Counted from the first letter of the stretch, positions 25,555 to 34,601 are shown. The stretch: DNA of 49,966 bases from Acidimicrobiia bacterium (GCA_016871275.1 VFZG01000024.1:1-49966); one strand, 5' to 3'. Notes: generated by a model not told the origin, from the letters alone. Made by a program: numbers and translations.

Positions 25555-26335
25555 ATGTGCCCGTCTGGACGGAGCCTGGCGATGGGTTAGCGGGCGCCGA
25601 CTGATTCCCCGCAGGCGGCGGCTGGTACTGCATCCGCCGCAGGATGATCTGTTGACGACGCAACAGGCGCCGGGTGGGTTTGGCTGGGCTGTGTAGGCGA
25701 GGGTTGATGATCGCTCCGGCCATCATCGCCGCCTCGGTAATCTCCAGGTCCGCGCACGACTTGCCGTAGTAGGTGCGGGCCGCCGCTTCGCAGCCGAATA
25801 TGCCGTCGCCCCACTCAATCATGTTCAGGTAGATCTCGAAGATGCGCTGCTTGGTGAGCGCAGCCTCGAGCCGCCGGGCAATCATCAGCTCGGTGACCTT
25901 GCGCAAGGGGTTGCGCGTCTCCGACAGGTACAGGTTCTTCGCCAGTTGCTGCGTAATAGTGCTGCCGCCGCGCAGGAACTGCCCTTCCTCCCAGTTCTTC
26001 TCGAGCGACGCCTTGATCTCGGCGAGGTCAATACCGTCGTGGTCGAAGAAGGCGGCGTCCTCAGTGGAAATCACCGCCCGGCGCAACAACGGAGAGATGC
26101 GTTGATAGGGAATCCACGTCTGCCGAATGGCGAACTTGTTTCGTCCTGCGGCACGCGCCTCCGCTTTGCGAATCTCCATGAAGGCGGTGGTTTTCGGGTT
26201 CTCTTTGGCGAGCGGACGGACGTCGGGCAGCGTCAGGTAGGTATAGGCGAGCCACGAGAAGCCGAGCAGCGCGGCCACGGCGACGCTTTTGGCGATCCCT
26301 TGCCAGATCGAGCGCTTCGTCCGTTTGGCGACCAC
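25529..26335 (-). CDS. mtgA: Monofunctional biosynthetic peptidoglycan transglycosylase
   Basis: A 268-residue membrane-anchored GT51 glycosyltransferase that polymerises lipid II into glycan strands. After an N-terminal helix (about 15-35), the conserved motifs appear: VISTEDAAFFDHDG (catalytic Glu, about 88-101), LRGGSTITQQLAKNLYL (about 120-136), and RRLEAALTKQRIFEIYLN (about 152-169). There is no transpeptidase domain, so it is the monofunctional type. The C-terminal tail (about 235-268) is Pro/Ser-rich and overlaps the convergent NlpC/P60 gene by 26 bp. The start is GTG; no earlier start in frame is better. Confidence 0.92.
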   Translation of the reverse strand: MVAKRTKRSIWQGIAKSVAVAALLGFSWLAYTYLTLPDVRPLAKENPKTTAFMEIRKAEARAAGRNKFAIRQTWIPYQRISPLLRRAVISTEDAAFFDHDGIDLAEIKASLEKNWEEGQFLRGGSTITQQLAKNLYLSETRNPLRKVTELMIARRLEAALTKQRIFEIYLNMIEWGDGIFGCEAAARTYYGKSCADLEITEAAMMAGAIINPRLHSPAKPTRRLLRRQQIILRRMQYQPPPAGNQSAPANPSPGSVQTGTSSSPASRQ

Positions 26336-26408
26336 CCACCGATTGTATCGTCAGCGTGCAGACGCGGCGTGACGCGATCACTCAAGGTCTTGCCGGGCGC
26401 GCGTCGAA

Positions 26409-27893
26409 TCAGCCAGCCACGACAATCTTGACCCGGTCTCCCGGCGCCGGCTGCGTGCTGACATCCCGATCGTTCATGATCGCCAGCGTCGTCGCCTTGA
26501 CGTAGCCCTTACCCTGCCGCGCGGCGATGGACTGCCACGAGTCTCCCTGGCGGACCGTGTAGAAGTCGATGCGGTTCGGCTGGATGCGCGACGCCTCTTG
26601 CGCCGTCAGGTGCCGGAAGGTCTCGACCGCCGGCTTGATCTCGCGATCGACGCCGGCGAATGCCGGTTCCGGCGCGAAGCCCGCCACCACATACAACTGG
26701 CGGCCAATCGCAATGTGGGCGGCGCGCATCAACACCTTGCCGGTCCCCTTGGCCTCGCCGCGATACACGCCGACGTGCGCGTCGTTGCCGTTGATACGTT
26801 GCATGCTGCCGTCCACGACGCGGTAGCCGGCGCGGCGCATCGCCGCCACCGCCACGTCGCCGATCGAGCGCGTCTGCTGACCGCGTAGCGTCGCTGGCTG
26901 CTCAACTTCCTGCAGCACCATGAAGTGCTCGGTGCCGGGCTCCTGCGCCATCACCGCCTGCGGCGTGTTGGTCAGCTCCCAGCCTTCGGGGAACGTCACG
27001 CCAATCCGCAGCAGCGGATGCAGGAACTCGCTGCCGCGCACGATGCCGTCCTTGGGGCTGTCGCCGTAGAGCAGGCCGCGGATGCGATCCAGGTATTGAT
27101 CGCGATTGACGCGCTTGGCTTCGTCGGAGACGAACTTCCCCGCCACCGGCTCCGCCTTCGCCACGCGCGATCCCGGATCGGGATGGGTGGACAGCCAGTT
27201 CGGCACCCCGCGCTCGCTGAGGGCCGACACCCGCGCCAGCGTGGTGAGGAAGCGCGGCACGCCGGCGGGATCGTAGCCGGCGCCCGATCCGTACTCGACG
27301 CCGAGCCGATCGGCCTCCAGCTCCTGCTCACGCCCGTGTTTCAGAAACAACACGCTCAGGCCGGTCGCGCCCAGGTCGGTGAACGGCGCCGTGCTCGGCA
27401 CGAAGATGCTGAGGATGGTGAGGCCGATGTTGGCCTGCGCCTGCCGCGTGTAGGCCTGCGCCGCGTGACGCGCCGTCACGTGACCAATCTCGTGGCCGAT
27501 CACGCCGGCCAGCTCCGACTCGTCGTCGAGGTAGGCCATCAAGCCGCGTGTCAGGTAGATGTAGCCGCCGGGCAGCGCGAAGGCGTTGATGGCCGGGCTG
27601 TCGACGATCGTGAAGCTCCACGGCAGGTTGGGACGATGCGACCGGCGCGCCAGTTCATGGCCGATCTCGTTCACGTAGCGCTGGAGGTCGGGATCGTCGT
27701 ACACGCCCATTTCGCGGCGGATCTCGGCATCCTGCTGCTGGCCGATGGCGAGCTCTTCGGCCTCGCTCAGCAAGGACACTTGCCGCTTGCCGCTCACGGG
27801 GTTGATGGCACACGCCGTCGCGCCCGCAAGCGCGAGCGCCAGAACGACTGCTCGGATGCGGCCTTCGGCCGGGTGGCGGCTGGTATGCGGCAT
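26409..27893 (-). CDS. M48-family metalloprotease lipoprotein with C-terminal LysM-like segment
   Basis: A 494-residue BepA-type periplasmic zinc protease. The lipobox is GATAC (Cys at about residue 28). Zinc ligands are in VIGHEIGHVTARH (about 132-144) and the Glu of LEADRLGVEYG (about 193). A middle region (about 270-430) has no motif I recognise. The end (about 440-494) resembles a LysM-like domain (YTVRQGDSWQSIAARQG), which would hold it to peptidoglycan. BepA-like proteases degrade or assist misfolded outer membrane proteins (known for the family). The C-terminal extension makes it longer than classical BepA, and TPR repeats are not obvious. Confidence 0.92.
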   Translation of the reverse strand: MPHTSRHPAEGRIRAVVLALALAGATACAINPVSGKRQVSLLSEAEELAIGQQQDAEIRREMGVYDDPDLQRYVNEIGHELARRSHRPNLPWSFTIVDSPAINAFALPGGYIYLTRGLMAYLDDESELAGVIGHEIGHVTARHAAQAYTRQAQANIGLTILSIFVPSTAPFTDLGATGLSVLFLKHGREQELEADRLGVEYGSGAGYDPAGVPRFLTTLARVSALSERGVPNWLSTHPDPGSRVAKAEPVAGKFVSDEAKRVNRDQYLDRIRGLLYGDSPKDGIVRGSEFLHPLLRIGVTFPEGWELTNTPQAVMAQEPGTEHFMVLQEVEQPATLRGQQTRSIGDVAVAAMRRAGYRVVDGSMQRINGNDAHVGVYRGEAKGTGKVLMRAAHIAIGRQLYVVAGFAPEPAFAGVDREIKPAVETFRHLTAQEASRIQPNRIDFYTVRQGDSWQSIAARQGKGYVKATTLAIMNDRDVSTQPAPGDRVKIVVAG

Positions 27894-27912
27894 ACCCGGC
27901 TCACAGCAACGG

Positions 27913-28272
27913 TCATGCCACCGAATTCAGGGCCTTTTCGAGCGAATTCGTCAGCAGATCGACCAGTTCTTGAGACGAACTCGTCCCCATCAATCCGACA
28001 CGGAACACCTTGCCGACCAGCGGTCCGAGGCCCGCGCCGATCTCGATGTTGCACTGCGGCAGCAGTTCCCTCCGCACCGCCGCCTCGTCTGCGCCGTAGG
28101 GCACTTTGATGGCGTTCAACGTCCACAGACGCTCACCGGGCGCGGGGAACATCGACAATCCAATGCGATCGAGCGCCTTCACGAACGCGAGGTGATGGCG
28201 CTCGTGGCGAGCCCAACGCACCGACAGGCCTTCTGCCTCGACATCCACCAGCGCTTCGCGCAGAGCGTAGAC
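27913..28272 (-). pseudogene. 3' fragment of a class V aminotransferase (alanine-glyoxylate/serine-pyruvate type)
   Basis: About 119 residues matching the C-terminal third of alanine-glyoxylate aminotransferases (about 390 residues). Typical features are YALREALVDVEAEGL, then GERLWTLNAIKVP and the near-invariant NIEIGAGLGPLVGKVFRVGLMG. The N-terminal two thirds, including the PLP lysine, are missing. The homologous frame stops at about 28272, exactly where transposase-like sequence on the plus strand begins. The break is thus explained by an IS3-family element. It cannot be an active enzyme. An internal ATG at 28248 could still give a short product. Confidence 0.85.
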
Positions 28273-28427
28273 CAGCGACGCTGACCTGGGTCGACTGGTT
28301 CAACACGCGGCCGCTCCTGGAGCCGATCGGGTAGGTGCCGCCCGCGGAATACGAAGCGCAGTACTATGAGCAGGTCGCAGTGGTCTGACTCAATTAACTC
28401 CTCCTCCGAGATTCCCGGTGCGATTCA
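28273..28427 (+). mobile_element. Right-end remnant of an IS3-family insertion sequence
   Basis: Plus-strand reading gives TLTWVDWFNTRPLLEPIG (28278-28331), a TAG (28332-28334), then VPPAEYEAQYYEQVAVV and TGA (28386-28388). WVDWFN followed by a PPAE motif and a Tyr-rich end is the C-terminus of the IS3-family OrfB transposase. The stop inside the motif shows decay. The following CCTCCGAGATTCCCGGTGCG to about 28427 looks like the terminal sequence of such elements. Everything upstream of the transposase tail is gone. It sits between two truncated genes, so it marks a deletion junction. Confidence 0.75.
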
Positions 28428-28448
28428 CACAGGTCTTACGAGCTTCTC

Positions 28449-29564
28449 TTGCAGCCCGAACGAACGGTTGCCTCGGCGTTTGCACTCCTTTCGATTCAGC
28501 GTCTCGCCCAAATGACAGCATCGCTCGCCAAGGCAAGACAGATTGATCGGGAGTTCATGACCGTCTGGCCAGCAGAATCATCGGAACAGCAACTCGGCCT
28601 CATCTTCTCGTCAGACCGAATGAGGGAACTGATAGGCAGCATCCGCCAGATCGCAGATTCGACGGTCAACGTTCTGATTACCGGCGAAACCGGCGTCGGC
28701 AAGGAGTTGTTCGCGCGGGCCGTCCACAACTGCTCTGCTCGTCGCTCCCGAACCTTCCTGCCCTTCAACTGCAGCACCGTTCCGCGAGACCTGATCGACA
28801 GTCAGCTGTTCGGCCACAAACGCGGCGCCTTCACCGGGGCACAAAGCGACTCGCAAGGCCTGATTCGGGCCGCCGCGGGCGGGACGCTGTTCCTCGACGA
28901 GATCGGCGACATGGCCATCGAGACCCAGCCCAAGCTGCTCCGATTCCTCGAGGCTGGCGAGGTCTTCCCGCTTGGCGAAAACAAACCACTACACGTTGAC
29001 GTACGCATCGTCGCCGCCACCAACGTCAACCTGGATCAACTGGTCGCCGCGGGCCGCTTCCGTGAAGACCTGTTCTACCGATTGGATGTCGTGCGCATCA
29101 ACGTTCCGCCGCTTCGTGAGCGGCGGGAAGAGATTCCAGCACTGGTCGAACACTTCCTGCAGAAATTCGGAGGCGAGCTGAACAAGCCGATGCTCCGCAT
29201 CGCCGATGAGACGCTCGACTACCTGGTGCTCTATGGCTGGCCGGGCAACGTCAGACAGCTCGCCAACGAGGTCCGACGTTTGGTGGCGACGGCGGAGCCG
29301 GGCTCGGTGATCATGCCGGCCCACCTGTCAGACGATATTGGCGAGAGCCGGCGGACATTGCCGGCCAATCGATCGCCGCGGCTCTTCAACGAAGTCGTGA
29401 CGCGCATCGACCAGCCGCTGTCAGCCGCAGTCGAGCACATCGAGCGTGCCGCCATTCAGCGCGCATTGTCAATGACCGACGGCCGGCTGGACGAGGCCGC
29501 GAAGCTGCTCGGCCTCTCCCGGAAGGGCCTCTACCTCAAGCGGCAGCGGCTGAATATCGGTTGA
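28449..29564 (+). CDS. Sigma-54-dependent transcriptional activator lacking its N-terminal sensor
   Basis: About 371 residues with a complete sigma-54 AAA+ domain: Walker A GETGVGKE, the sigma-54 contact loop RGAFTGAQ, Walker B GGTLFLDEIGD, and arginine finger FREDLFYRLDV. A Fis-type helix-turn-helix ends the protein (LDEAAKLLGLSRKGLYLKRQ). The sensor domain that should precede it is missing. The open frame runs back to about 28428, where the IS remnant ends, and the first residues (YELLLQPERTV) look like the inside of a longer protein. No good start is visible: TTG at 28449 or ATG at 28512 and 28557. It may be a constitutively active fragment or a pseudogene. Confidence 0.75.
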   Translation: MQPERTVASAFALLSIQRLAQMTASLAKARQIDREFMTVWPAESSEQQLGLIFSSDRMRELIGSIRQIADSTVNVLITGETGVGKELFARAVHNCSARRSRTFLPFNCSTVPRDLIDSQLFGHKRGAFTGAQSDSQGLIRAAAGGTLFLDEIGDMAIETQPKLLRFLEAGEVFPLGENKPLHVDVRIVAATNVNLDQLVAAGRFREDLFYRLDVVRINVPPLRERREEIPALVEHFLQKFGGELNKPMLRIADETLDYLVLYGWPGNVRQLANEVRRLVATAEPGSVIMPAHLSDDIGESRRTLPANRSPRLFNEVVTRIDQPLSAAVEHIERAAIQRALSMTDGRLDEAAKLLGLSRKGLYLKRQRLNIG

Positions 29565-29755
29565 CCACTGTGACGCTTCCTTTGGACAACTGACAGCGAT
29601 CGTGTCGCCGGGGCACGCGGCGACGCGCTCGCTGGCGACGTGGCTCCGCGACGAGTGTGACTGTTCCGCGTTGCCTACCAGCATTGACACCGAAACAACC
29701 AGGGTGGTGCTGGTGCTCCGACCCTCCGAGGCCACGTTCGGGCATAGACTCGATA

Positions 29756-29815
29756 CCAGTGGGCGTCCTGCTTGACGAGAACGTTCCGCACGACCTGACA
29801 GAGCGTAGAGTTGGT
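29756..29815 (+). pseudogene. Possible fragment of a DUF5615/PIN-like protein
   Basis: The reading GVLLDENVPHDLTERR resembles the start of PIN-like DUF5615 proteins, whose first strand carries LLDENVP. Only about 20 residues fit before the similarity ends. The surrounding stretch 29565-29755 shows no gene I can recognise. Confidence 0.3.
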
Positions 29816-29826
29816 CAGACTCCGTC

Positions 29827-29873
29827 GCGCAACCCTAAACCGCCGCTCGCGGCTGAGCGGCCCGGCGTTAGGC
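29827..29873 (+). other. attC-like sequence (weak)
   Basis: GTTAGGC (29867-29873) is preceded by a pairing region that includes CCTAA (29834-29838) and CCGCTC/GAGCGG. This resembles an integron recombination site, but it is shorter than usual and the left core is imperfect. It lies among gene fragments. Confidence 0.25.
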
Positions 29874-30012
29874 GCTTCGGCGCGTCTTTGCTGATGAGTC
29901 CAAGATTCCCAAGCTCGTGATGAGACCTGAGTCTTTCTTGCGGTGGACAGCTCGAATGTGGGGCGTTGCAAGTGCCTTGATGTTGCTCGCATTCGCCTTC
30001 GGAGGGCGTAAG

Positions 30013-30254
30013 CACCTGCGGGGCACCGGCGTCTTCCAGGTCGCCATCGCCCTCTACGTCGACTTCCTGTTCACGCAGCGGGGCATCAAGGTGCTGATCG
30101 GCAAGACGCAGATCCGCAACGTGCGCGGCGTCGGGGCCATGCGCAAGCTGGGCGGTCAGGTGATCGACGAGTCCGAGCGCAACGGCTATCCGAATACGTC
30201 TGGACGATCGCGCTGCCGATCGCTACAGGGTCTGCTGCAAAATCTCCCGAATAG
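30013..30254 (+). pseudogene. Frameshifted remnant of a GNAT-type acetyltransferase
   Basis: The reading LRGTGVFQVAIALYVDFL, then NVRGVGAMRKLGGQVIDESE, looks like the acetyl-CoA-binding half of a GNAT enzyme. After NGY the frame shifts near 30190, and the next frame gives EYVWTIALPIATG, the usual last strand. The N-terminal half is not recognisable. The end overlaps the 3' end of the opposite-strand heme protein gene. The shift and missing half make it a pseudogene. Confidence 0.5.
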
Positions 30255-31467
30255 CGGCGCGCACCGCCGGCGTCAGGTGCGCGTATTTGGCATCGGCAAT
30301 CTCGCCCGACAGCACGCGCTGGATCTTCCCCATCACCAGCCGCTTCGCCGCCTCCGGCATGGCGCGAAACGCCTCCGAGTAGATCATGTAGCTCAGCGGA
30401 TACTTCTGCAGCCGCGTCTGCGCGTCGAGCTCGCGCAGTGAACGGCCGCGCGCGTCCTTCCGGCCGGCCGCGACGAACTGCTCGGTAAATCCGGACGATC
30501 CTTCGATCGGGCCCGGTAGTGCGGCCTCATCGACAAACAGCAGGTAGTCGGCAAGGGTGTCGGCGGAGTCGGCAATGCGCAGCGGCTCGCCGAGCCGCGC
30601 CTCCCAGGTGGCACGCGTGATCAGGTTGCTGACGTGCGCCTGGTGCTCGAGCACCATCAGGGCGACGACGTCGCTGTACGGCGTGAGATAGCCGTCGAGG
30701 TTGAACTGCCCCTCGAGGGAAACACCGATCTTTCTCGGGCTCGCGCTGCTCGCGGCCGGCATGATCAGCGGCAGGTTGCCCATGTGCCGCGCCGGCACCT
30801 TCCTGCCGGTCACGTACCAGCCGCCCCAGCGCTCTTCGATCGGCCGGTAGTGATCGACCACGCCGCCGTTGGCGTAGTCATCCACGCTCTTGCGCGGGAA
30901 GGTCGTCAACACGGTGAGTCCCGGCACCCCGAGCGTGTCCCACGACAGGTGGCAGCGCAGGCACTGCGAATCGCGGCCGAGCGCCGCCCGCCCACCTGCC
31001 GAAGCCTCGGCGGAGGTCGGGGCGACCGGCGCCTGGTGAATCGAGTAGAACACCGTGCCCATTGCCGGATCCTGCGCGGTCACTTCAATCAACCCCGCGC
31101 CGCGGACGTATCCCACCGACACCTCGTCGTTGAAATAGATCGCGCGCGGATTGTCCATGCGGATGTTCTGCGCCTGCAGGCTGGTCTGCGTGTAGACCAG
31201 CGTCTGCGACTCGACCGGCACGTTCAGCAGCTCGAGGATGCTCCGGAGGTAGCCGGTCTTCTCGTCGAAGGCGAGCCTGGCTGAGCCGTCGCGCAGCTTC
31301 GCATTCAGGCGATCGACGGCGGTGGAGGTGTCGGCGACGAGGTATTTGATCGCCGGGTGATTGACGGACTGATCGAACGCGCCGGTGCGGCGCTGTTGGC
31401 CGACGGTCACCGCGACGGTGCACGACAGCGTCAGGGCCGCGGCGACCAGGAGCAGACGTGCGTGCAC
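30223..31467 (-). CDS. Exported mono-heme cytochrome-like protein of unknown function
   Basis: A 414-residue protein with a signal peptide (about 1-23). A single heme-binding motif CLRCH occurs at about residue 170, followed by LSWDTLGVPGLTVLTTFPR, so one c-type heme is likely, attached in the periplasm. No second CxxCH was seen. A short stretch just before the heme motif, PTSAEASAGGRAAL, is encoded by a repeat element and may be an insertion. No redox partner genes lie nearby. The family is not recognised beyond the heme motif; a role as electron carrier or peroxidase-like protein is only a guess. Confidence 0.75.
   Translation of the reverse strand: MHARLLLVAAALTLSCTVAVTVGQQRRTGAFDQSVNHPAIKYLVADTSTAVDRLNAKLRDGSARLAFDEKTGYLRSILELLNVPVESQTLVYTQTSLQAQNIRMDNPRAIYFNDEVSVGYVRGAGLIEVTAQDPAMGTVFYSIHQAPVAPTSAEASAGGRAALGRDSQCLRCHLSWDTLGVPGLTVLTTFPRKSVDDYANGGVVDHYRPIEERWGGWYVTGRKVPARHMGNLPLIMPAASSASPRKIGVSLEGQFNLDGYLTPYSDVVALMVLEHQAHVSNLITRATWEARLGEPLRIADSADTLADYLLFVDEAALPGPIEGSSGFTEQFVAAGRKDARGRSLRELDAQTRLQKYPLSYMIYSEAFRAMPEAAKRLVMGKIQRVLSGEIADAKYAHLTPAVRAAIREILQQTL
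30986..31022. repeat. Short repeat element inside the heme protein gene
   Basis: The minus strand carries ACCTCCGCCGAGGCTTCGG, closely related to ACCTTCGCCAAGGCTCCGG at 45101-45139. Both are in-frame inside coding regions but are read in different frames (SAEASAGG here, LRQGSGGPAS there). This suggests an inserted element rather than a protein motif. Confidence 0.55.
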
Positions 31468-31504
31468 GTCCCTATCTTATTACTGACGGCCCTACAGCCT
31501 GCCG

Positions 31505-32506
31505 CTACCGACCGCCGAACCAGCTCGGGATCGGCATGTCCGCCATGGTCCGGAGGCCCGGCGCGACGCGCAGCACCTTCGGTACGCTGTTGACGGTAAT
31601 CGACGCGGTGGCCACATCGCCGTGCAGTCCGCCACTCACCTTCGAGGCGACGCGCGGGTGGCCTTCGATGGTGACGGCGTCGAACGACTCCGGCGCGCCG
31701 AGGTAGGCCTCCATGTGCAGGGTGATGACGGCCTTGCCCTTCACGTAGCCGATGCCGTCCTGAATGATGCCGCACACGTAGCCGGGATCGACGGCAATCA
31801 GCTCGCTCTCGACGGCCTCGTCGGCAATCTTCGGCTGGATCTCGTCGGTGACCTTGTCCAGCTTCCACCCCATCGCATCGGCAATCATCGTCACGCTCTC
31901 GGCCAGGCCGACGTGACGCACGCTGCCATCCTTGACCTTCCGAGCGAACTGCTCGGTAGTGAGGCCCGAGCCGATCTTCTGCTGGAACGGCAGGCGGCGT
32001 GACCGCGCGTCCTGAACGCGATCGACGCGGATGCTGTCCACGCGCTCGCAGATGCCGGTCAGCGTGATCGGCAGCGCATCCATGGCGAAGCCGGGGTTGA
32101 CGCCCGTACCGACCACCGCGACCTTGGCCTTCTTCGCCAGCGCATCGATCTTCTTCGCCAGCGCGCGGTTCTTGCCAACCGGGTACGACAGCTCCTCGGT
32201 CGTGGACACGATCGCGACCTTCTTCTTGAGGAGGCCTTCGATCTGCGGCATGACCTTGTTGAGCGACGAGCTCGTGCAGAGCACCGCCACGTCGGGTTTG
32301 CCGCTCTTGATCGCGCCGTTCACATCGTTGGTGACGCGGACCTTCAGCTTCTTGCTCAGACCGACGACATCACCAAGGTCGAGGCCAATCTTGGCGTGAT
32401 CGATATCGACCGCGCCGACAATCTGGAAGCCCTGCCGCGTGGCCAGCTGGCGCGCCACCGCGGCACCAATCGGACCCAACCCGTAGATCACGACTCGAAT
32501 CGCCAT
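31505..32506 (-). CDS. NAD(P)-dependent dehydrogenase, DapB/2,4-diaminopentanoate dehydrogenase-like
   Basis: A 333-residue cytoplasmic enzyme with an N-terminal Rossmann fold (VVIYGLGPIGAAVARQL, residues about 5-21) and a DapB-type continuation (VAVLCTSSSLNKVMPQIEGLL, then GTGVNPGFAMDALPITLTG at about 133-151). The GVNPGFAMD motif and C-terminal domain are typical of the 2,4-diaminopentanoate dehydrogenase relatives of dihydrodipicolinate reductase. The substrate is uncertain, since no ornithine degradation genes are adjacent. It is divergent from the M1 peptidase across an AT-rich 67-bp gap with a TATAAT box (32518-32523, minus strand) very close to its start. Confidence 0.82.
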   Translation of the reverse strand: MAIRVVIYGLGPIGAAVARQLATRQGFQIVGAVDIDHAKIGLDLGDVVGLSKKLKVRVTNDVNGAIKSGKPDVAVLCTSSSLNKVMPQIEGLLKKKVAIVSTTEELSYPVGKNRALAKKIDALAKKAKVAVVGTGVNPGFAMDALPITLTGICERVDSIRVDRVQDARSRRLPFQQKIGSGLTTEQFARKVKDGSVRHVGLAESVTMIADAMGWKLDKVTDEIQPKIADEAVESELIAVDPGYVCGIIQDGIGYVKGKAVITLHMEAYLGAPESFDAVTIEGHPRVASKVSGGLHGDVATASITVNSVPKVLRVAPGLRTMADMPIPSWFGGR

Positions 32507-32573
32507 ACGAATTGATAATTATATATAGATGGGCTGCGAGACGGGTGCGTGAATCAGGTTACGATTTACCGTC

Positions 32574-34601
32574 GTGACCGACAGTAAACGACTCCGCCAA
32601 CACGGGCTGCGGGACGCGGCGGCAATCGGGGCGATGTTGTCCGTGCTGCTGCACACGACGGCAAGACCCTCTGCCCAGGACGCCGGCCCGGACCGGCGGG
32701 TTGCCTCCTACGACATTGACGTCTCCCTGGACCCGGCCACCCGCACCCTGACCGGCAAGGAACTGATTACCTGGCGCAACCCCGGGCAGATTGCCGCCTA
32801 CTCGTTCCGCCTGCACCTGTTCTGGAACGCATTCCGCAACACCAATTCCACGTGGCTGAAGCAGCGCCGCCTCATCGGCGACACGCCCTTCGCCAATCGG
32901 CCCGCCGACGACTTCGGTTACACCAACGTCACCCGCATCGCCCGGGTGCATGACGATGGCAGCGAGACGGACCTGACGAAGGCCCTGCAGTTTGCCTCGC
33001 CCGACGATCAGAACACAGACGATCGTTCGCTGGCCGCGGCGTTCCTGCAAGACGCCGTGCAGCCCGGCCAGGTGCTGCGCCTGCGAGTCGAGTGGACGGG
33101 GCGCTTCCCGAAGAACTTCGATCGCACCGGGGCGATCGGCAACTACTTCTTCGTCTCGCAGTGGTTCCCCAAGCTCGGGGCGTTCGGCAGCGGCGGCTGG
33201 ATGGCGCACCAGTTCTTTGCCAACTCGGAGTTCTTCGCCGACTTCGGCTTCTACGACGTGCGCATGACGGTGCCACGCGGCTGGATCGTCGGCGCGACGG
33301 GCGTCGAGCAGTCACGCACCGACAACGGTAACGGCACCACCACCCATCGCTACACGCAGGGCGATGTGCACGACTTCGCGTGGACCACGAGTCCCGACTT
33401 CATCGACCTGCGGCAGGACTACGAAGCGCCGGGCGGCGCACCGGTGACCATCCGGCTGCTCATCCAGCCGGAACACCGGCACCTGGCCGATCGGCACTTT
33501 GCCGCGGCGGCGGCGGCTCTGAAGTACTTTGGCGAGTGGTATGGCCGCTATCCGTATCCGGCGCTGACGATTGTGGATCCGGTGTTCCAGAGCGACTCGG
33601 GAGGCATGGAGTATCCGACGCTGTTCACTGCCGGCACGCGCTGGCTGTCGCCGCGCCACAGCAACGATCCCGAATACGTGGTGCTGCACGAGGCCGGCCA
33701 CCAATGGTGGTACGGGATGGTGGCCAACAACGAAGTCCAGCACGCCTGGCTCGACGAAGGCCTCACCGAGTACAGCGACTCGCGGCTGCAGTTCGTCGCG
33801 TTCCAGCCCAACTACCTGGTGCAGCGGTTCTTCGGCGACTTCATTCCCTGGCAGTATCGCGACATCCCGCTGCAGCGCGCCACCGACACCAACTACCTGA
33901 ACACCTTCCGCCGCAATCCGGATCGCGATTCCCTGTCGGTGCCGACCGCGGGGTTGTGGCCCGCCACGCACCAGAACATCTCGTACCACAAGGCGGCGCT
34001 GATGCTGCACACGCTGGAGCGCATGCACACCTGGGAGGTGATGCAGCGCGTGCTGTCGGTGTTCTTCACGCGATTCAAGTTCCAGCACCCGACACCGGAC
34101 GACTTCTTCGCGGTGCTGAACGAGGTGACCGGCCAGGACCACGCGTTCTTCATCGAGCAGGTGTATCGCAGCTCGAATACCTTCGACTACGCGATTGAGC
34201 GGGTCGTCAGCGAGCCGATCGAGGCGCGCGGCCTGATGGAATCGCCCAACGGGCTCACGTTCCAGGAACCGCAGGTCGAAGGCCAGTTCCGCACGTCGGT
34301 CACCGTGCGGCGGCTGGCCGCCGGGCAGTTCCCGGTCGACGTGCTGGTGACCTTCAGGAACGGCGAGCAGGCCCGGCAGCAATGGGACGGCCGGGGCCGC
34401 TGGGCGGTGCTGGAGTTCGACCGCCCGGTCGAGGCCGTGTCGGCGCAGATCGATCCGGAGCGGCACCTGCTGCTCGACACCAACAATACGAACAACAGCC
34501 GCACGCTCGAGCCCAGGGGCGATGCCGCCGCCACCAAGTGGTCGCTGCGGTGGATGGTGTGGCTGCAGGACCTGCTGATGAACGCGGCCTTCTTCGTATG
34601 A
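32574..34601 (+). CDS. M1-family metallopeptidase (aminopeptidase N-like)
   Basis: A 675-residue zinc peptidase. The catalytic site is complete: LHEAGHQWWYGMVANNEVQ (HExxH at about residue 371) with the third ligand 18 residues later in WLDEGLTEY. An N-terminal beta domain (about 45-250) precedes it. A GTG at 32574 opens the frame, but an ATG at 32634 (MLSVLLHTTARPSAQ) would give a more usual signal peptide; the N-terminus is uncertain. It is expected in the periplasm, trimming peptides from their N-terminus. Its stop overlaps the ATG of the next gene (ATGA), so the two are co-translated. Confidence 0.92.
   Translation: MTDSKRLRQHGLRDAAAIGAMLSVLLHTTARPSAQDAGPDRRVASYDIDVSLDPATRTLTGKELITWRNPGQIAAYSFRLHLFWNAFRNTNSTWLKQRRLIGDTPFANRPADDFGYTNVTRIARVHDDGSETDLTKALQFASPDDQNTDDRSLAAAFLQDAVQPGQVLRLRVEWTGRFPKNFDRTGAIGNYFFVSQWFPKLGAFGSGGWMAHQFFANSEFFADFGFYDVRMTVPRGWIVGATGVEQSRTDNGNGTTTHRYTQGDVHDFAWTTSPDFIDLRQDYEAPGGAPVTIRLLIQPEHRHLADRHFAAAAAALKYFGEWYGRYPYPALTIVDPVFQSDSGGMEYPTLFTAGTRWLSPRHSNDPEYVVLHEAGHQWWYGMVANNEVQHAWLDEGLTEYSDSRLQFVAFQPNYLVQRFFGDFIPWQYRDIPLQRATDTNYLNTFRRNPDRDSLSVPTAGLWPATHQNISYHKAALMLHTLERMHTWEVMQRVLSVFFTRFKFQHPTPDDFFAVLNEVTGQDHAFFIEQVYRSSNTFDYAIERVVSEPIEARGLMESPNGLTFQEPQVEGQFRTSVTVRRLAAGQFPVDVLVTFRNGEQARQQWDGRGRWAVLEFDRPVEAVSAQIDPERHLLLDTNNTNNSRTLEPRGDAAATKWSLRWMVWLQDLLMNAAFFV

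Noticed and set aside
28590-29735. Minus-strand frames opposite the sigma-54 activator as a gene pair
   Set aside because: The plus strand has the complete AAA+ motif series; the opposite frames have none.
29827-29873. Confident integron attC site
   Set aside because: The left core is imperfect and the element is too short; kept only as a weak possibility.
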